32,877 bases of DNA. It comes from Planctomycetaceae bacterium (GTDB taxonomy: Bacteria > Planctomycetota > Planctomycetia > Pirellulales > Pirellulaceae). Shown here in pieces: positions 1-7,835 of this stretch. The position numbers were made by a program, and so were the translations under genes. A model generated the notes under the pieces. It saw only the letters and a list, made by a program, of their open reading frames with translations. It ran no database searches and was not told where the DNA came from. The stretch lies in the NCBI GenBank assembly GCA_002709225.1, contig PAQH01000011.1, forward strand, positions 57,012 through 89,888. Direction: 5' to 3'. How positions within the stretch are numbered: the first letter of the stretch is position 1; each line of letters opens with the position of its first letter.

Positions 1-37
1 GTGCTTTGACTACACAGACTCTGTAAACAAAACACAT

Positions 38-1159
38 ATGGCCGTCCCGCAAATCGCCCTGCTGGTTTCATCCTACGAACGCCCCGGCCACCTGCAACGC
101 TGTTTGCTGTCGATTGCTTGCCAGCGGGATGTGCCGGGCGGATTTGAGGTGGTCGTGACCGATGACGGGTCGACCGATGAAACCGAGCAGGTCGTCAGGG
201 ATTTCGCCAGATCGGTTGATTTCCAGGTCCAGTTTGTCACCCACCTCCACAATGGATTTCAACTCGCACGTTGTCGCAACAATGGAGTCAAGGCTAGCCA
301 GGCGCCCTACCTGTTGTTCTTGGATGGCGACTGTCTACTGCCGTCCGATCACGTCTCATGGCATGTGAGGCAGCGGCGACGGCACGTTGTTTCCGCCGGA
401 GATTGCTGCCGTCTCGACCAGGTAACATCGGAGCAAATCAACGACTCCAAGATTCGAGACGGTTCTTTTGTTAACACAGCTCCTCGCGCCGAATTACGGC
501 GCATGGCCCGACAGCACCGCAAAGCGGTTTTGTACAACCTCATCCGGCATGCGACAAAGCCCAAGTTGATTGGAAACAACATCGGCATCGCACGCGAAGA
601 TTATGAACGCGTCAATGGTTATGACGAACGTTTCGTTGGCTGGGGCTGTGAAGACGATGACTTACGATTACGTCTCAGGCAAGCGGGAATACGGATTCAG
701 TCGGTCATGAATCGCACTTTCACTTATCACTTGTGGCATCCCTACGTCCCCTCTGCAGCACTTGAATGGAAAGCGGGTCCCAACGTCAAATACCTGCAAC
801 GGCAGAGTAGGTTAACTCGTTGCCTGAGTGGGATGACACACCGTAAACCGGAAGAACTGGCAACTTCTTTGACCGGCCAACCTCAGTCCTATGGGCAGGT
901 TGTCGAATTCCTGCCACAGTTGACTTCGCAAGCGACGGTGGACACTCCAGATATTGAAGTGCTGGTGCTTCCAGGCACTGGGGAGTTCACAGGGCAGGCA
1001 GACTGTCAGCTGTTAGTGGTGTTAGATGGCACTCCCATTCCCGCACGCCAATTGCGGCGTGCGGACGCGATTGTTACGGACCAGCTTCCACCCGTACCCA
1101 CCGCCAAACCGTACTTTCCACTGAGTCAATTCCAGGAAGCGGTCCGGGCCGTGGCCTGA
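38..1159 (+). CDS. Family 2 glycosyltransferase with galactosyltransferase-like C-terminal motif
   Basis: This is a GT-A fold glycosyltransferase expected to move a sugar from an activated nucleotide donor to a glycan or lipid acceptor in the cytoplasm. The N-terminal 110 residues carry the GT2 nucleotide-binding pattern: a hydrophobic first strand, DDGS at residues 42-45 and the metal-binding DGD at 96-98. A GWGCEDDDLRLRL stretch near residues 201-213 matches the acidic acceptor/catalytic motif of the Glyco_transf_7C (galactosyltransferase C-terminal) family. The last ~120 residues are not recognised. There is no signal peptide or membrane segment. The ATG has no clear Shine-Dalgarno sequence. 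It stands alone: the next gene starts 710 bp downstream. Donor and acceptor cannot be predicted. Confidence 0.88.
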   Translation: MAVPQIALLVSSYERPGHLQRCLLSIACQRDVPGGFEVVVTDDGSTDETEQVVRDFARSVDFQVQFVTHLHNGFQLARCRNNGVKASQAPYLLFLDGDCLLPSDHVSWHVRQRRRHVVSAGDCCRLDQVTSEQINDSKIRDGSFVNTAPRAELRRMARQHRKAVLYNLIRHATKPKLIGNNIGIAREDYERVNGYDERFVGWGCEDDDLRLRLRQAGIRIQSVMNRTFTYHLWHPYVPSAALEWKAGPNVKYLQRQSRLTRCLSGMTHRKPEELATSLTGQPQSYGQVVEFLPQLTSQATVDTPDIEVLVLPGTGEFTGQADCQLLVVLDGTPIPARQLRRADAIVTDQLPPVPTAKPYFPLSQFQEAVRAVA

Positions 1160-1190
1160 TCATCAAACGACCGTTTCAAATTTGAGACCA

Positions 1191-1215
1191 GCGGATCAAG
1201 GGGGTGGGCATCCGC
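1191..1215 (+). other. Hairpin downstream of the glycosyltransferase gene
   Basis: A perfect 6-bp stem (GCGGAT at 1191-1196, ATCCGC at 1210-1215) with a G-rich 13-nt loop lies 31 nt after the stop codon. It has no T run, so it is at best a weak or Rho-assisted 3' end. Confidence 0.25.
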
Positions 1216-1287
1216 CGCGCTTAGAGGAGTTATGTTTGCCTGGCCCCATCACATCGCCGACACTCCGGAACGGTTCGTCGGCATAAC

Positions 1288-1301
1288 AGGCCTGCAGGCC
1301 T
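1288..1301. repeat. Perfect 14-bp palindrome
   Basis: AGGCCTGCAGGCCT is its own reverse complement. A palindrome of this size is expected about once or twice by chance in a window this long, so a role as a protein-binding site is only a possibility. Confidence 0.3.
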
Positions 1302-1869
1302 CTGGGAGGCGACAGCAACCCGCCCCCCTCCTTCACTCGCCCGAAACCTCGCCAAAATGAGGCCGATTAAAGGGCTAATTGAGCCTACCTGTCGCTCGTT
1401 GAAGGCGCCACGCAATAGGCCTGACGCCACGCACTCTATACTAACTTTCGGGCCACCAACATACGTTCTCGCTTGTGCCAAATCCACCCTTCTTCTAGTG
1501 CCAGGAAACGCCGGACCCGTCCTCAACTTCGAGCCTGGCTTCTGGTACAATCCTTCGTTTCTGTTCGCGTTTGCGTGCCGAGAAGGAAGGTCAGTTCCTG
1601 CGACAATGAACGCCCGACTGGCGTTACCCAGGATTTGCGAAACCAAGCGTGACGACCAATATCGGAAAGGAATGAAAACTGGTTCCGTGGTGACCACGCC
1701 GTGCTGCCTCTATCCCGGCTGCGCTGAAGAGTGGTCGACGACGCGACCCGCGGATGCCCAAAGCGAACAAATCGTTGCCAGGCACCCGCTACATATTCTT
1801 GCCGTGACGGCTACAGCGAACTACTGAGTATCATCATCAGCTATCTCCCATTGCAAAACAGGGTGTGAC

Positions 1870-2853
1870 ATGTCGGACCAGGCCCCGTGGATTACCTATC
1901 GTCCCGAACTCCGCGTGCTCGATTGCACCATTCGAGACGGTGGCCTCATCAATAAGCACCAGTTTACGGATGAGCTCGTCCGTGCCGTCTACGAAACCTG
2001 CATCGCCGCGGGTATCGACTACATGGAACTTGGCTACAAGAACTCTTCACGTCTCTTTCCCAAAGACGAATTCGGAGACTGGCGACATTGCGACGAAGAC
2101 GACATCAACCGTGTCGTTGGCGACCACAACGCCGCGGAAACCGGGCTGAAACTGACCGCCATGGCAGATGCGGAAAAGAGCGACTGGAAAGAACAAATTG
2201 TCCCTGCTAACGAAAGTGTGCTGGACATGATCCGTGTCGCGTTTTACGCACACCAGGTCTCAGAAGCTGCTCAGATGATCGAACATTGCCACGAGCTCGG
2301 TTATGAGACCATGGCGAACCTGATGGCTGTTTCAAATATCACCGAAAATGAGGTCGACACCGTACTGGACACCATCAAGTCGACACCGGCGGGCACCATG
2401 GTGATCGTCGACAGCTTCGGGCATCTCTATCGCGAACAGATTGAAATGCTCTACAAAAAGTACACGAAGGCGCTGGAAGGTACCGGCAAGGAAATCGGAA
2501 TCCACGCGCACAACAACCAGCAGCTTGCCTTCGCGAACACGATTGAGTCAATCATCCTTGGTGCCAACCGCGCCGATGCAACGATGTTGGGACTTGGCCG
2601 GGGCGCCGGCAACTGCCCCATGGAATTACTACTGGGTTTCTTGCGCAACCCCAAATTCAAACTGCGCCCCATCATCCAATTGCTACAAGACCATATTGAA
2701 CCCTTGCAAGAAACCGTGGAGTGGGGTGCACTGATCCCCTACAACATCACGGGCCAATTAAACCTCCACCCACGGCACGCAATCCAACTTCGGGCCAGCG
2801 ACGAAGCAACCGAATACGTGAAATTCTACGATCAGATAATCGGTGACGGTTAA
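1870..2853 (+). CDS. DRE-TIM metallolyase, HMGL-like / 4-hydroxy-2-oxovalerate aldolase-like
   Basis: The protein (327 aa) belongs to the pyruvate carboxyltransferase/HMGL-like TIM-barrel family, which makes or breaks carbon-carbon bonds using a divalent metal. The signature LDCTIRDGG (D18, R22, D23) near the N-terminus supplies the catalytic Arg and a metal-binding Asp. HAHNN from residue 212 supplies the metal-binding histidines, and a glycine-rich GLGRGAGNCPMELL loop follows near residue 241. The length and motif spacing are closest to the 4-hydroxy-2-oxovalerate aldolase branch (MhpE/DmpG), but the acetaldehyde dehydrogenase partner expected for that reaction is not adjacent. AGGG lies just upstream of the ATG. 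The natural substrate is therefore open; citramalate- or HMG-type chemistry is an alternative. It is transcribed alone and faces a convergent ferredoxin gene. Confidence 0.85.
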   Translation: MSDQAPWITYRPELRVLDCTIRDGGLINKHQFTDELVRAVYETCIAAGIDYMELGYKNSSRLFPKDEFGDWRHCDEDDINRVVGDHNAAETGLKLTAMADAEKSDWKEQIVPANESVLDMIRVAFYAHQVSEAAQMIEHCHELGYETMANLMAVSNITENEVDTVLDTIKSTPAGTMVIVDSFGHLYREQIEMLYKKYTKALEGTGKEIGIHAHNNQQLAFANTIESIILGANRADATMLGLGRGAGNCPMELLLGFLRNPKFKLRPIIQLLQDHIEPLQETVEWGALIPYNITGQLNLHPRHAIQLRASDEATEYVKFYDQIIGDG

Positions 2854-3227
2854 GACGACGGGCGGCGTTGTCAACCGCACTGTGGACCCCAATAGCCAGC
2901 ACGGACCCCAGCAGCCAGCACTAGAATCCGTAAAGGCGCAATCGCGCCTTTCCCCCACAGGCCGCAGGGTGCTGGAGTGGGTCGGCACCGGTGACACAAA
3001 CAGCGCAGCCAGAGTTCTGTTTCGATCGGTTTCGGCAACCTGCCGTGAAACGGCGCAATGTCGGCGACCGTTAGTGCGTCGGAGCAAGCCGTGGTTACCA
3101 CTCCCAGCGACCTTATGCAGAAACGTGACCGGGTAGCGATAAACGCTCCTGAGACGCGCAATCGCGCACACCAACCAATCCGGTCAACGGTCAGGAATCT
3201 ACCGGGTTGCCTGCCTTGCAATTGCCG
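2854..3227. other. 374-bp convergent intergenic region
   Basis: This lies between the ends of the aldolase (plus) and ferredoxin (minus) genes. No coding signal is seen. It contains two copies of the self-complementary 12-mer GCGCAATCGCGC (2936-2947 and 3156-3167), the first extended into a perfect 8-bp hairpin. Confidence 0.5.
2932..2951. other. Perfect 8-bp hairpin between convergent genes
   Basis: AAAGGCGC (2932-2939) pairs perfectly with GCGCCTTT (2944-2951) around an AATC tetraloop, 79 nt after the aldolase stop. The 3' side is followed by C residues on the plus strand, so it is not a classical intrinsic terminator. It may still define a transcript 3' end between the two convergent genes. 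Confidence 0.4.
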
Positions 3228-3506
3228 CTAGTTATCAACTAACGGCTCTTTTTTCTCTGTGATCACTTCGCACTGCGCCGCGAGTTCAGCATTCAACTCC
3301 GTGAATGGAGCCCATTCATCGGGCAGGTTGTCCTCATGAAAAATAGCTTCCACGGGACACTCGGGAACGCACGCCTCACAATCAATACACTCTTCTGGGT
3401 GGATATACAGCATTTGCTCGCCCTCGTAAAAACACTCCACGGGGCAAACGACCACACAATCCGTGTACTTGCAGGCAAAACATGGTTGGGCAACGACGTG
3501 TGTCAT
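3228..3506 (-). CDS. fdxA: 7Fe-type ferredoxin ([3Fe-4S][4Fe-4S])
   Basis: This small cytoplasmic electron carrier (92 aa) resembles Azotobacter ferredoxin I. The first motif gives Cys at 9, 12, 17, 21 and 25, and the second ([13 protein letters not shown]) gives Cys at 40, 43, 46 and 50. By analogy with the ferredoxin I structure, C9, C17 and C50 would hold a [3Fe-4S] cluster and C21, C40, C43 and C46 a [4Fe-4S] cluster. The tail LNAELA...ITEKKEPL is also family-typical, but the protein stops about 15 residues short of ferredoxin I (107 aa). The ATG is preceded by AGGAG at good spacing. It is monocistronic, with no partner reductase or oxidase in the window, so its redox partner is unknown. 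Confidence 0.92.
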   Translation of the reverse strand: MTHVVAQPCFACKYTDCVVVCPVECFYEGEQMLYIHPEECIDCEACVPECPVEAIFHEDNLPDEWAPFTELNAELAAQCEVITEKKEPLVDN

Positions 3507-4023
3507 AGAACCGTTTCTCCTTTATCACAACAACTGCCAGCAAATCCGGCTGTGAATTACTCGCATAACAGGTTTTCGATTAATCATCCCGCACGGCTGC
3601 GGCACCGCAGGCAGCTGAAACCTCCAACTTACCGCAATCACTCATCATGCGCAGATGTCTTATCCACATCGGCCTCTTGGTGTAGTAGCTTCAACCATAA
3701 TCCGTGACAACCCAAAACGGACCAAACTGGTGTCCCAGGCAACCCGAATAAGACGACACGAACGACGACAACACCTTACCAGCAAACGATTTGAGATGAA
3801 AGCAATATTCTTGCCACGAGGCAAATGCTAGTAGCGGCACGTCGCCCTGTCAAGCGACGAAACTGATGTGAAACGCCAACACGGTAACATCAGCCTTGCC
3901 TCGTTTTTTATGTCCCCCTAGAATCAAATCAGGCCTGGAGTTTAACTCGTTCACTACGTTTCCTCCAAAGGACAACTTAGGGCTCGCCCCTACACACCCC
4001 CCATTCTAAGAGGATGTTGTCCA
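3507..4023. other. 517-bp divergent intergenic region with a candidate structured RNA
   Basis: This region separates the ferredoxin start (minus) from the sigma factor start (plus) and should hold promoters for both. No coding signal is seen. A single perfect DnaA-box-like TTATCCACA occurs at 3660-3668 with no neighbours. The main feature is the nested inverted-repeat structure at 3811-3909, annotated separately. Confidence 0.5.
3811..3909 (+). ncRNA. Candidate branched structured RNA ending in an intrinsic terminator
   Basis: Read as plus-strand RNA, ACGAGGCAA (3816-3824) pairs perfectly over 9 bp with TTGCCTCGT (3896-3904), and the run T3904-T3909 follows immediately, as in an intrinsic terminator. 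Inside are two perfect hairpins: CGTCGC/GCGACG (3840-3845 with 3854-3859, 8-nt loop) and CTGATGT/ACATCAG (3863-3869 with 3887-3893, 17-nt loop), giving a three-way junction. GGCAA (3820-3824) can instead pair with TTGCC at 3811-3815 in a 5-bp hairpin with an ACGA loop, which would free the 3' strand. It ends 114 nt before the sigma factor start codon, so it could be a small RNA or a leader attenuator. No known riboswitch class was recognised; support is base pairing only. Confidence 0.35.
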
Positions 4024-4584
4024 ATGGTGCTATCTGACATTGACCGCAACTTGCTGCAGCGGTGCCTAGAACACCAACCAAAGGCTTGGGAAGACTTTAC
4101 CGACCGATTTGTCGGCTTAGTCATCCACGTCATCAACCATAGTTCGCAGTGTCGTTCGCTCCGCATCACCAACCAGGATCGCGAAGACCTCGCAGCCGAG
4201 GTGTTTTTGGCCCTTGTCGCCAACGATTTTGCGGTTTTGCGACGATTTCGAGGCGAGAGTAGTCTGGCTACCTATCTCACCGTAGTAGCACGCCGCGTCG
4301 TAGTACGTGAGTTACATAAGCACAAACCCGCGGCTAGGCTGGGCGACGGCGTCGAATCCGTAGAACAAGAATCCACGCACGAAGCCCATTTTGATGATGC
4401 CGAAGAAGTGGAACGATTGATCGGTTATTTGGCTGGAAAAGAAGCCGACGTGGTGAGAATGTACCACCTCGAAGGAAAGTCCTACCAGCAAATTAGTTCC
4501 GCTGTGGGGATTCCTGAAAATAGCATCGGCCCCACTCTCAGCCGAGCTCGTGCCAAGATGTTCCGCTCAAGCGGCGTCAGTTAA
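4024..4584 (+). CDS. ECF-like RNA polymerase sigma-70 family sigma factor
   Basis: The protein (186 aa) would direct RNA polymerase to a specific promoter set. Sigma region 2 spans about residues 22-98, with DREDLAAEVFLAL and the RFRGESSLATYLTVVARRVV segment that contributes to -10 recognition. A short acidic linker follows, then region 4 at about 130-182 with a helix-turn-helix (SYQQISSAVGIPENSIGPTLSRARAKM). Length and the lack of regions 1 and 3 fit the ECF/planctomycete sigma groups. GAGGA lies 8 nt before the ATG. No anti-sigma gene adjoins it: downstream is a convergent ComB-type gene. It may therefore be controlled by transcription, possibly by the structured element just upstream, or by a distant partner. 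Confidence 0.87.
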   Translation: MVLSDIDRNLLQRCLEHQPKAWEDFTDRFVGLVIHVINHSSQCRSLRITNQDREDLAAEVFLALVANDFAVLRRFRGESSLATYLTVVARRVVVRELHKHKPAARLGDGVESVEQESTHEAHFDDAEEVERLIGYLAGKEADVVRMYHLEGKSYQQISSAVGIPENSIGPTLSRARAKMFRSSGVS

Positions 4585-4614
4585 CGCCCGAGAAACGAAA
4601 TTCGGCGTCCTCAC

Positions 4615-4659
4615 GGACCACTTTCACGACTTCGGATTGCTTCCTCTATGAAATGGTCC
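4615..4659. other. Bulged inverted repeat between convergent genes
   Basis: GGACCA-C-TTTC (4615-4625) can pair with GAAATGGTCC (4650-4659), giving 10 bp with one bulged C and a 24-nt loop. It sits between the sigma factor stop and the end of the comB-like gene. There is no T tract, so a terminator role is uncertain. Confidence 0.25.
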
Positions 4660-4719
4660 TGAGGTATCACTGCCCGCGGACAGACCTGCCCTGTTACTCT
4701 CGCGAGGTGGTTCCCCGGG

Positions 4720-5448
4720 TTACCGGTGAATCTGCCAATTGCGGACATCGAGTTCAGGAAGCAGATTGGTGGTATCTACCTGCGCCGCGTAAGCGATGTC
4801 AGCGACGTGACCAATCTTGACCAAATTCCGACCTCCCTGGGAGTCGGCCAGCGCTTGCGTCAACATCTCAGGGGGGGCCGATTCAAGGTGAGACCAGGCA
4901 TGCCATGCCAGGCGTGACGCGTCGTTCATGATAGTTTTTGAACGACTTAACCGCGCAACTACTGCCCCTGCAAACAATACGTCTTCTCGGGTCACTTCAC
5001 CGTGCGTTCCAGCACAAACCAGGTCTACCTGAGTTTGCGTCGCGAGGAATTCGACAATCGCCGACTGATTGGCAAAGGCCCCCACCAATACTCGGTCCGC
5101 GATACGGCACGACTCCATCGCCAAAGTCCCATTGGTCGTCGTGAACACAATGTTCCTGCCGCCCACAACTTCGCGGGTATATTCACTCGGTGAATTCCCC
5201 AGATGAAAACCCGTGATCGGCACCCCATTGCGTTCCCCGCCCAAGACAACTGGGGGCTCCAACTGGTCAGCGATGCGCAGCGCCTCAGAGACTTCGCGGC
5301 ACGGTCGAACGCTACTGGCACCCGCGGCTAGGGCCGAGATAATCGTCGTCGAAGCCCTGAGAACATCGATCACGACCACGGTACTGCCGCCCAGGGTCTG
5401 GGGGTCCAGCAATTGCGGAAGTAAGTGGGTATTGATGCGATTCAACAT
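4720..5448 (-). CDS. comB: ComB-type 2-phosphosulfolactate phosphatase family protein
   Basis: The protein (242 aa, full family length) matches ComB, the Mg-dependent acid phosphatase that converts 2-phosphosulfolactate to sulfolactate in archaeal coenzyme M synthesis. Visible family motifs are VIDVLRASTTI (from residue 26), the GERNGxxITGFxxGNSPSEYT block (about 71-91) and FTTTNGT (about 102-108). GGGGA precedes the ATG. In bacteria that do not make coenzyme M, ComB homologues are widespread and their substrate is usually unproven; sulfolactate metabolism is one option. No comA or comC homologue is seen nearby, so only family membership, not the reaction in this organism, is supported. Confidence 0.87.
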   Translation of the reverse strand: MLNRINTHLLPQLLDPQTLGGSTVVVIDVLRASTTIISALAAGASSVRPCREVSEALRIADQLEPPVVLGGERNGVPITGFHLGNSPSEYTREVVGGRNIVFTTTNGTLAMESCRIADRVLVGAFANQSAIVEFLATQTQVDLVCAGTHGEVTREDVLFAGAVVARLSRSKTIMNDASRLAWHAWSHLESAPPEMLTQALADSQGGRNLVKIGHVADIAYAAQVDTTNLLPELDVRNWQIHR

Positions 5449-5719
5449 ACTCGTCCCCTACCAAGGAATAACCAGCCGCAGTCGAGACCGAGTCCAAACG
5501 ACGGCTGACTAACCAATAACTGCAATCAAGAAGTAAATTTGCCGGGTTTTCTCGACACCTTCAACAACTGCAAGTAGTTTCCACAAACCGTAACTCATTA
5601 TCCGTTGCCCGCTGTTCAATTCGCTGGCCCGGGAGTTGGACGCGCTGTGGTGGCTCCGGTAGAATCGCGGCTCAGAGAGATCTTCAGCACCGGTCAACAC
5701 CACACCTGAGGTTTTCGTC

Positions 5720-7804
5720 ATGCGGCCGATCTACAGCTGGTGTACAGCGATCATCGTACTCTACGGTTCAACCGATTCGACCGCCGCCGACGGCGAATCC
5801 TATTTTCGCCGTGCCGGCGGTGTTTATCAAACCGGCCAGTCATTGCCGATCGACCTGAAAAAATCAGCGAACCTGGTCTGGCGACAACCTCTGGAAAGTG
5901 GCCACTCAACCCCGTGTGTTATCGGCCAACACATTTTCGTGACCACCTTCTCTTCCGAAAGCAAAGAGCTCGCGACCGTCGCGATGGATCGTAAAACAGG
6001 CAAGTTGCTTTGGCGCCAAGTCGCTCCGACAAAAGAAATCGAAGCGGTACATCCAGTGGGAAACCCGGCGACCGCCTCTGCGGCGAGTGACGGAGAACGC
6101 GTCTTTGTATTTTTCGGTAGCTACGGAGTTTTGTGTTACGACTTCGCCGGCCATTTACTGTGGAAAAAAGCCATGGGCCCGTTTCAGGATGAATTCGGCG
6201 CTGGTAGTTCTCCAATCCTGTTCGGCAACCGCCTAATCCTGAACCAGGATCACGACACCAACAATTATCTTGTCGTGCTCGACGCACATACCGGCAAGGA
6301 AATCTGGAAGGTCGCGAGAAACGATTTTACCCGTAGTTATGCCACACCTCTTATCTGGAAAACACGTGGGCAGGCGCAGATCCTGGTCCCCGGCTCAACA
6401 AGATTGACAGCATACGAAGTGGAAACCGGGAAGCGGATTTGGTGGGTCGATGGGCTAGCACGAATCGTGAATACAATCCCCGCCGTCAGTGGAGATATGC
6501 TCTATATGGCTAGCTGGTCACCCGGTGGCGAAGTTCAGGGAGATCGGATTGCGATGGAGCCGTGGAAGGAAGCCCTCGCCAAGCTAGACGGCAACAAAGA
6601 TGGCCGACTGCGTCGAGACGAGTTACCAAATGGGAGCCCAGTCAATTCTCGATTCTTTCGCATCGACCTGGACCAGAATGGTGCTCTAAATCAGCAGGAA
6701 TGGGAAAAACACGCTGAAGTATTCGCCCGCTCACGAAACCAAATCCTGGCGATTCGTCCCAGTGGCAAAGGCAACTTGACTGAGACGCATGTACTCTGGA
6801 AATACGCTCGCGGGATACCTTACGTCGCCAGTCCTTTGGTACACAACAACGTGCTCTACATGGTGAAAGATGGTGGAATCCTGTCCTCCCTGGACGCAGG
6901 CACGGGCGATGTTCTGCGGCAAGCACGCTTGCGTGGTCGCGGCAATTATTACGCCTCGCCTGTTGCCGCTGATGGAAAACTCTATGTTGCCAGCGAGCGA
7001 GGCGTCATCACAATCGTCTCTGCCACTGGAAAATGGCAAATCCTCGCATCGCACGATTTCGGGGAAGGTATTTACGCGACTCCGGTCATCGACCAGGGGC
7101 GACTGCTGGTACGAACCGAAAAGGCGCTCTACTGCTACGCGCAGCCCTCGTCGCAAACGCCAGACAATCAACTAAGTGCTGCGGAACGCGAAGCGGGGTG
7201 GCTTCTGCTATTCGACGGCAAATCCTTGGCGAATTGGCAAACCAGTGACCTCCAACCAAGCCAGACACCCGTTCAAGACGGCGCCATCAATCCACATCAA
7301 TGTGGTGCCTACATGATGATCCACAAACAAGTCTGGCGCGATTTCCAGCTCCAACTGGACTACAAAGTCAGCGAAAAATGTAACAGCGGAATCTTCTTTC
7401 GCACTTTTCCCCTAACTCCCAAACCAGGACGTGATGTCGGTTACAACGGCCTGGAGGTCGCTATCGACGATGGACAACAAACAGGTTACCACGCCACCGG
7501 CGCCATCTACGACCTGGTTCCCGCCCAACAGGATTTCACTCATCCCACCGGCCAGTGGAATCACATATTGCTCACCTGCAATAAAAGTCACGTGTCGGTT
7601 GAAATCAACGGTCAATTGGTGAGCAAACTTGATCTCAACCAATGGACTCAAGCGGGAACTAGACCGGACGGATCGGACCACAAATTTCGCGACATTGTCT
7701 TCAAAGACCACCCCCGACAAGGCTACATCGGGTTGCAAGACCACGGAGCGCCGGTCTGGTTCAAGAACATCAAGCTGCGACCGCTGAAGAACACATCCAA
7801 GTAA
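5720..7804 (+). CDS. Exported PQQ-like beta-propeller protein with EF-hand insert and C-terminal DUF1080
   Basis: This 694-aa protein joins three modules. A short hydrophobic N-terminus (about residues 1-23) looks like a signal peptide. Residues ~30-480 form a PQQ/quinoprotein-type beta-propeller with repeated blade motifs such as DRKTGKLLW, DAHTGKEIW and VETGKRIWW. Within the propeller, at about 289-330, lie two calcium-binding EF-hand loops (DGNKDGRLRRDE and DLDQNGALNQQE). Residues ~487-690 form a DUF1080 (3-keto-disaccharide hydrolase-like) jelly-roll, starting GWLLLFDGKSLANW. The protein is expected in the periplasm or on the surface and may bind or hydrolyse sugars. The propeller need not bind PQQ. 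GAGG lies 8 nt before the ATG. The next gene starts 31 nt after the stop, suggesting co-transcription. Confidence 0.9.
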   Translation: MRPIYSWCTAIIVLYGSTDSTAADGESYFRRAGGVYQTGQSLPIDLKKSANLVWRQPLESGHSTPCVIGQHIFVTTFSSESKELATVAMDRKTGKLLWRQVAPTKEIEAVHPVGNPATASAASDGERVFVFFGSYGVLCYDFAGHLLWKKAMGPFQDEFGAGSSPILFGNRLILNQDHDTNNYLVVLDAHTGKEIWKVARNDFTRSYATPLIWKTRGQAQILVPGSTRLTAYEVETGKRIWWVDGLARIVNTIPAVSGDMLYMASWSPGGEVQGDRIAMEPWKEALAKLDGNKDGRLRRDELPNGSPVNSRFFRIDLDQNGALNQQEWEKHAEVFARSRNQILAIRPSGKGNLTETHVLWKYARGIPYVASPLVHNNVLYMVKDGGILSSLDAGTGDVLRQARLRGRGNYYASPVAADGKLYVASERGVITIVSATGKWQILASHDFGEGIYATPVIDQGRLLVRTEKALYCYAQPSSQTPDNQLSAAEREAGWLLLFDGKSLANWQTSDLQPSQTPVQDGAINPHQCGAYMMIHKQVWRDFQLQLDYKVSEKCNSGIFFRTFPLTPKPGRDVGYNGLEVAIDDGQQTGYHATGAIYDLVPAQQDFTHPTGQWNHILLTCNKSHVSVEINGQLVSKLDLNQWTQAGTRPDGSDHKFRDIVFKDHPRQGYIGLQDHGAPVWFKNIKLRPLKNTSK

Positions 7805-7835
7805 AGCCGCCTCTCGAGTGACCGGAGACCAACAC

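Larger units (their letters stand above)
1160..1869. other. 710-bp gap without a convincing gene
   Basis: Open frames here on both strands (about 155 codons each) overlap one another, lack recognisable domains and have coding-unlike composition, so none is annotated. The gap holds a GCGGAT/ATCCGC hairpin at 1191-1215 (13-nt loop, no T tract) just after the glycosyltransferase stop, and a perfect 14-bp palindrome at 1288-1301. Promoters for the following aldolase gene probably lie near its 3' end, but no clear -35/-10 pair is visible. Confidence 0.5.

Noticed and set aside
1230..1827. Two overlapping ~155-codon open frames on opposite strands
   Set aside because: No domains, no good ribosome site and non-coding-like composition; treated as a gap.
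3660..3668. Perfect DnaA box TTATCCACA
   Set aside because: A single copy with no neighbours, AT-rich unwinding region or dnaA gene; one such site by chance in this length is not surprising.
3863..3893. Hammerhead ribozyme core (CTGATG followed by GAAA)
   Set aside because: The CUGANGA box lacks its final A, and stem II between it and GAAA is missing; the segment pairs better as a simple 7-bp hairpin.
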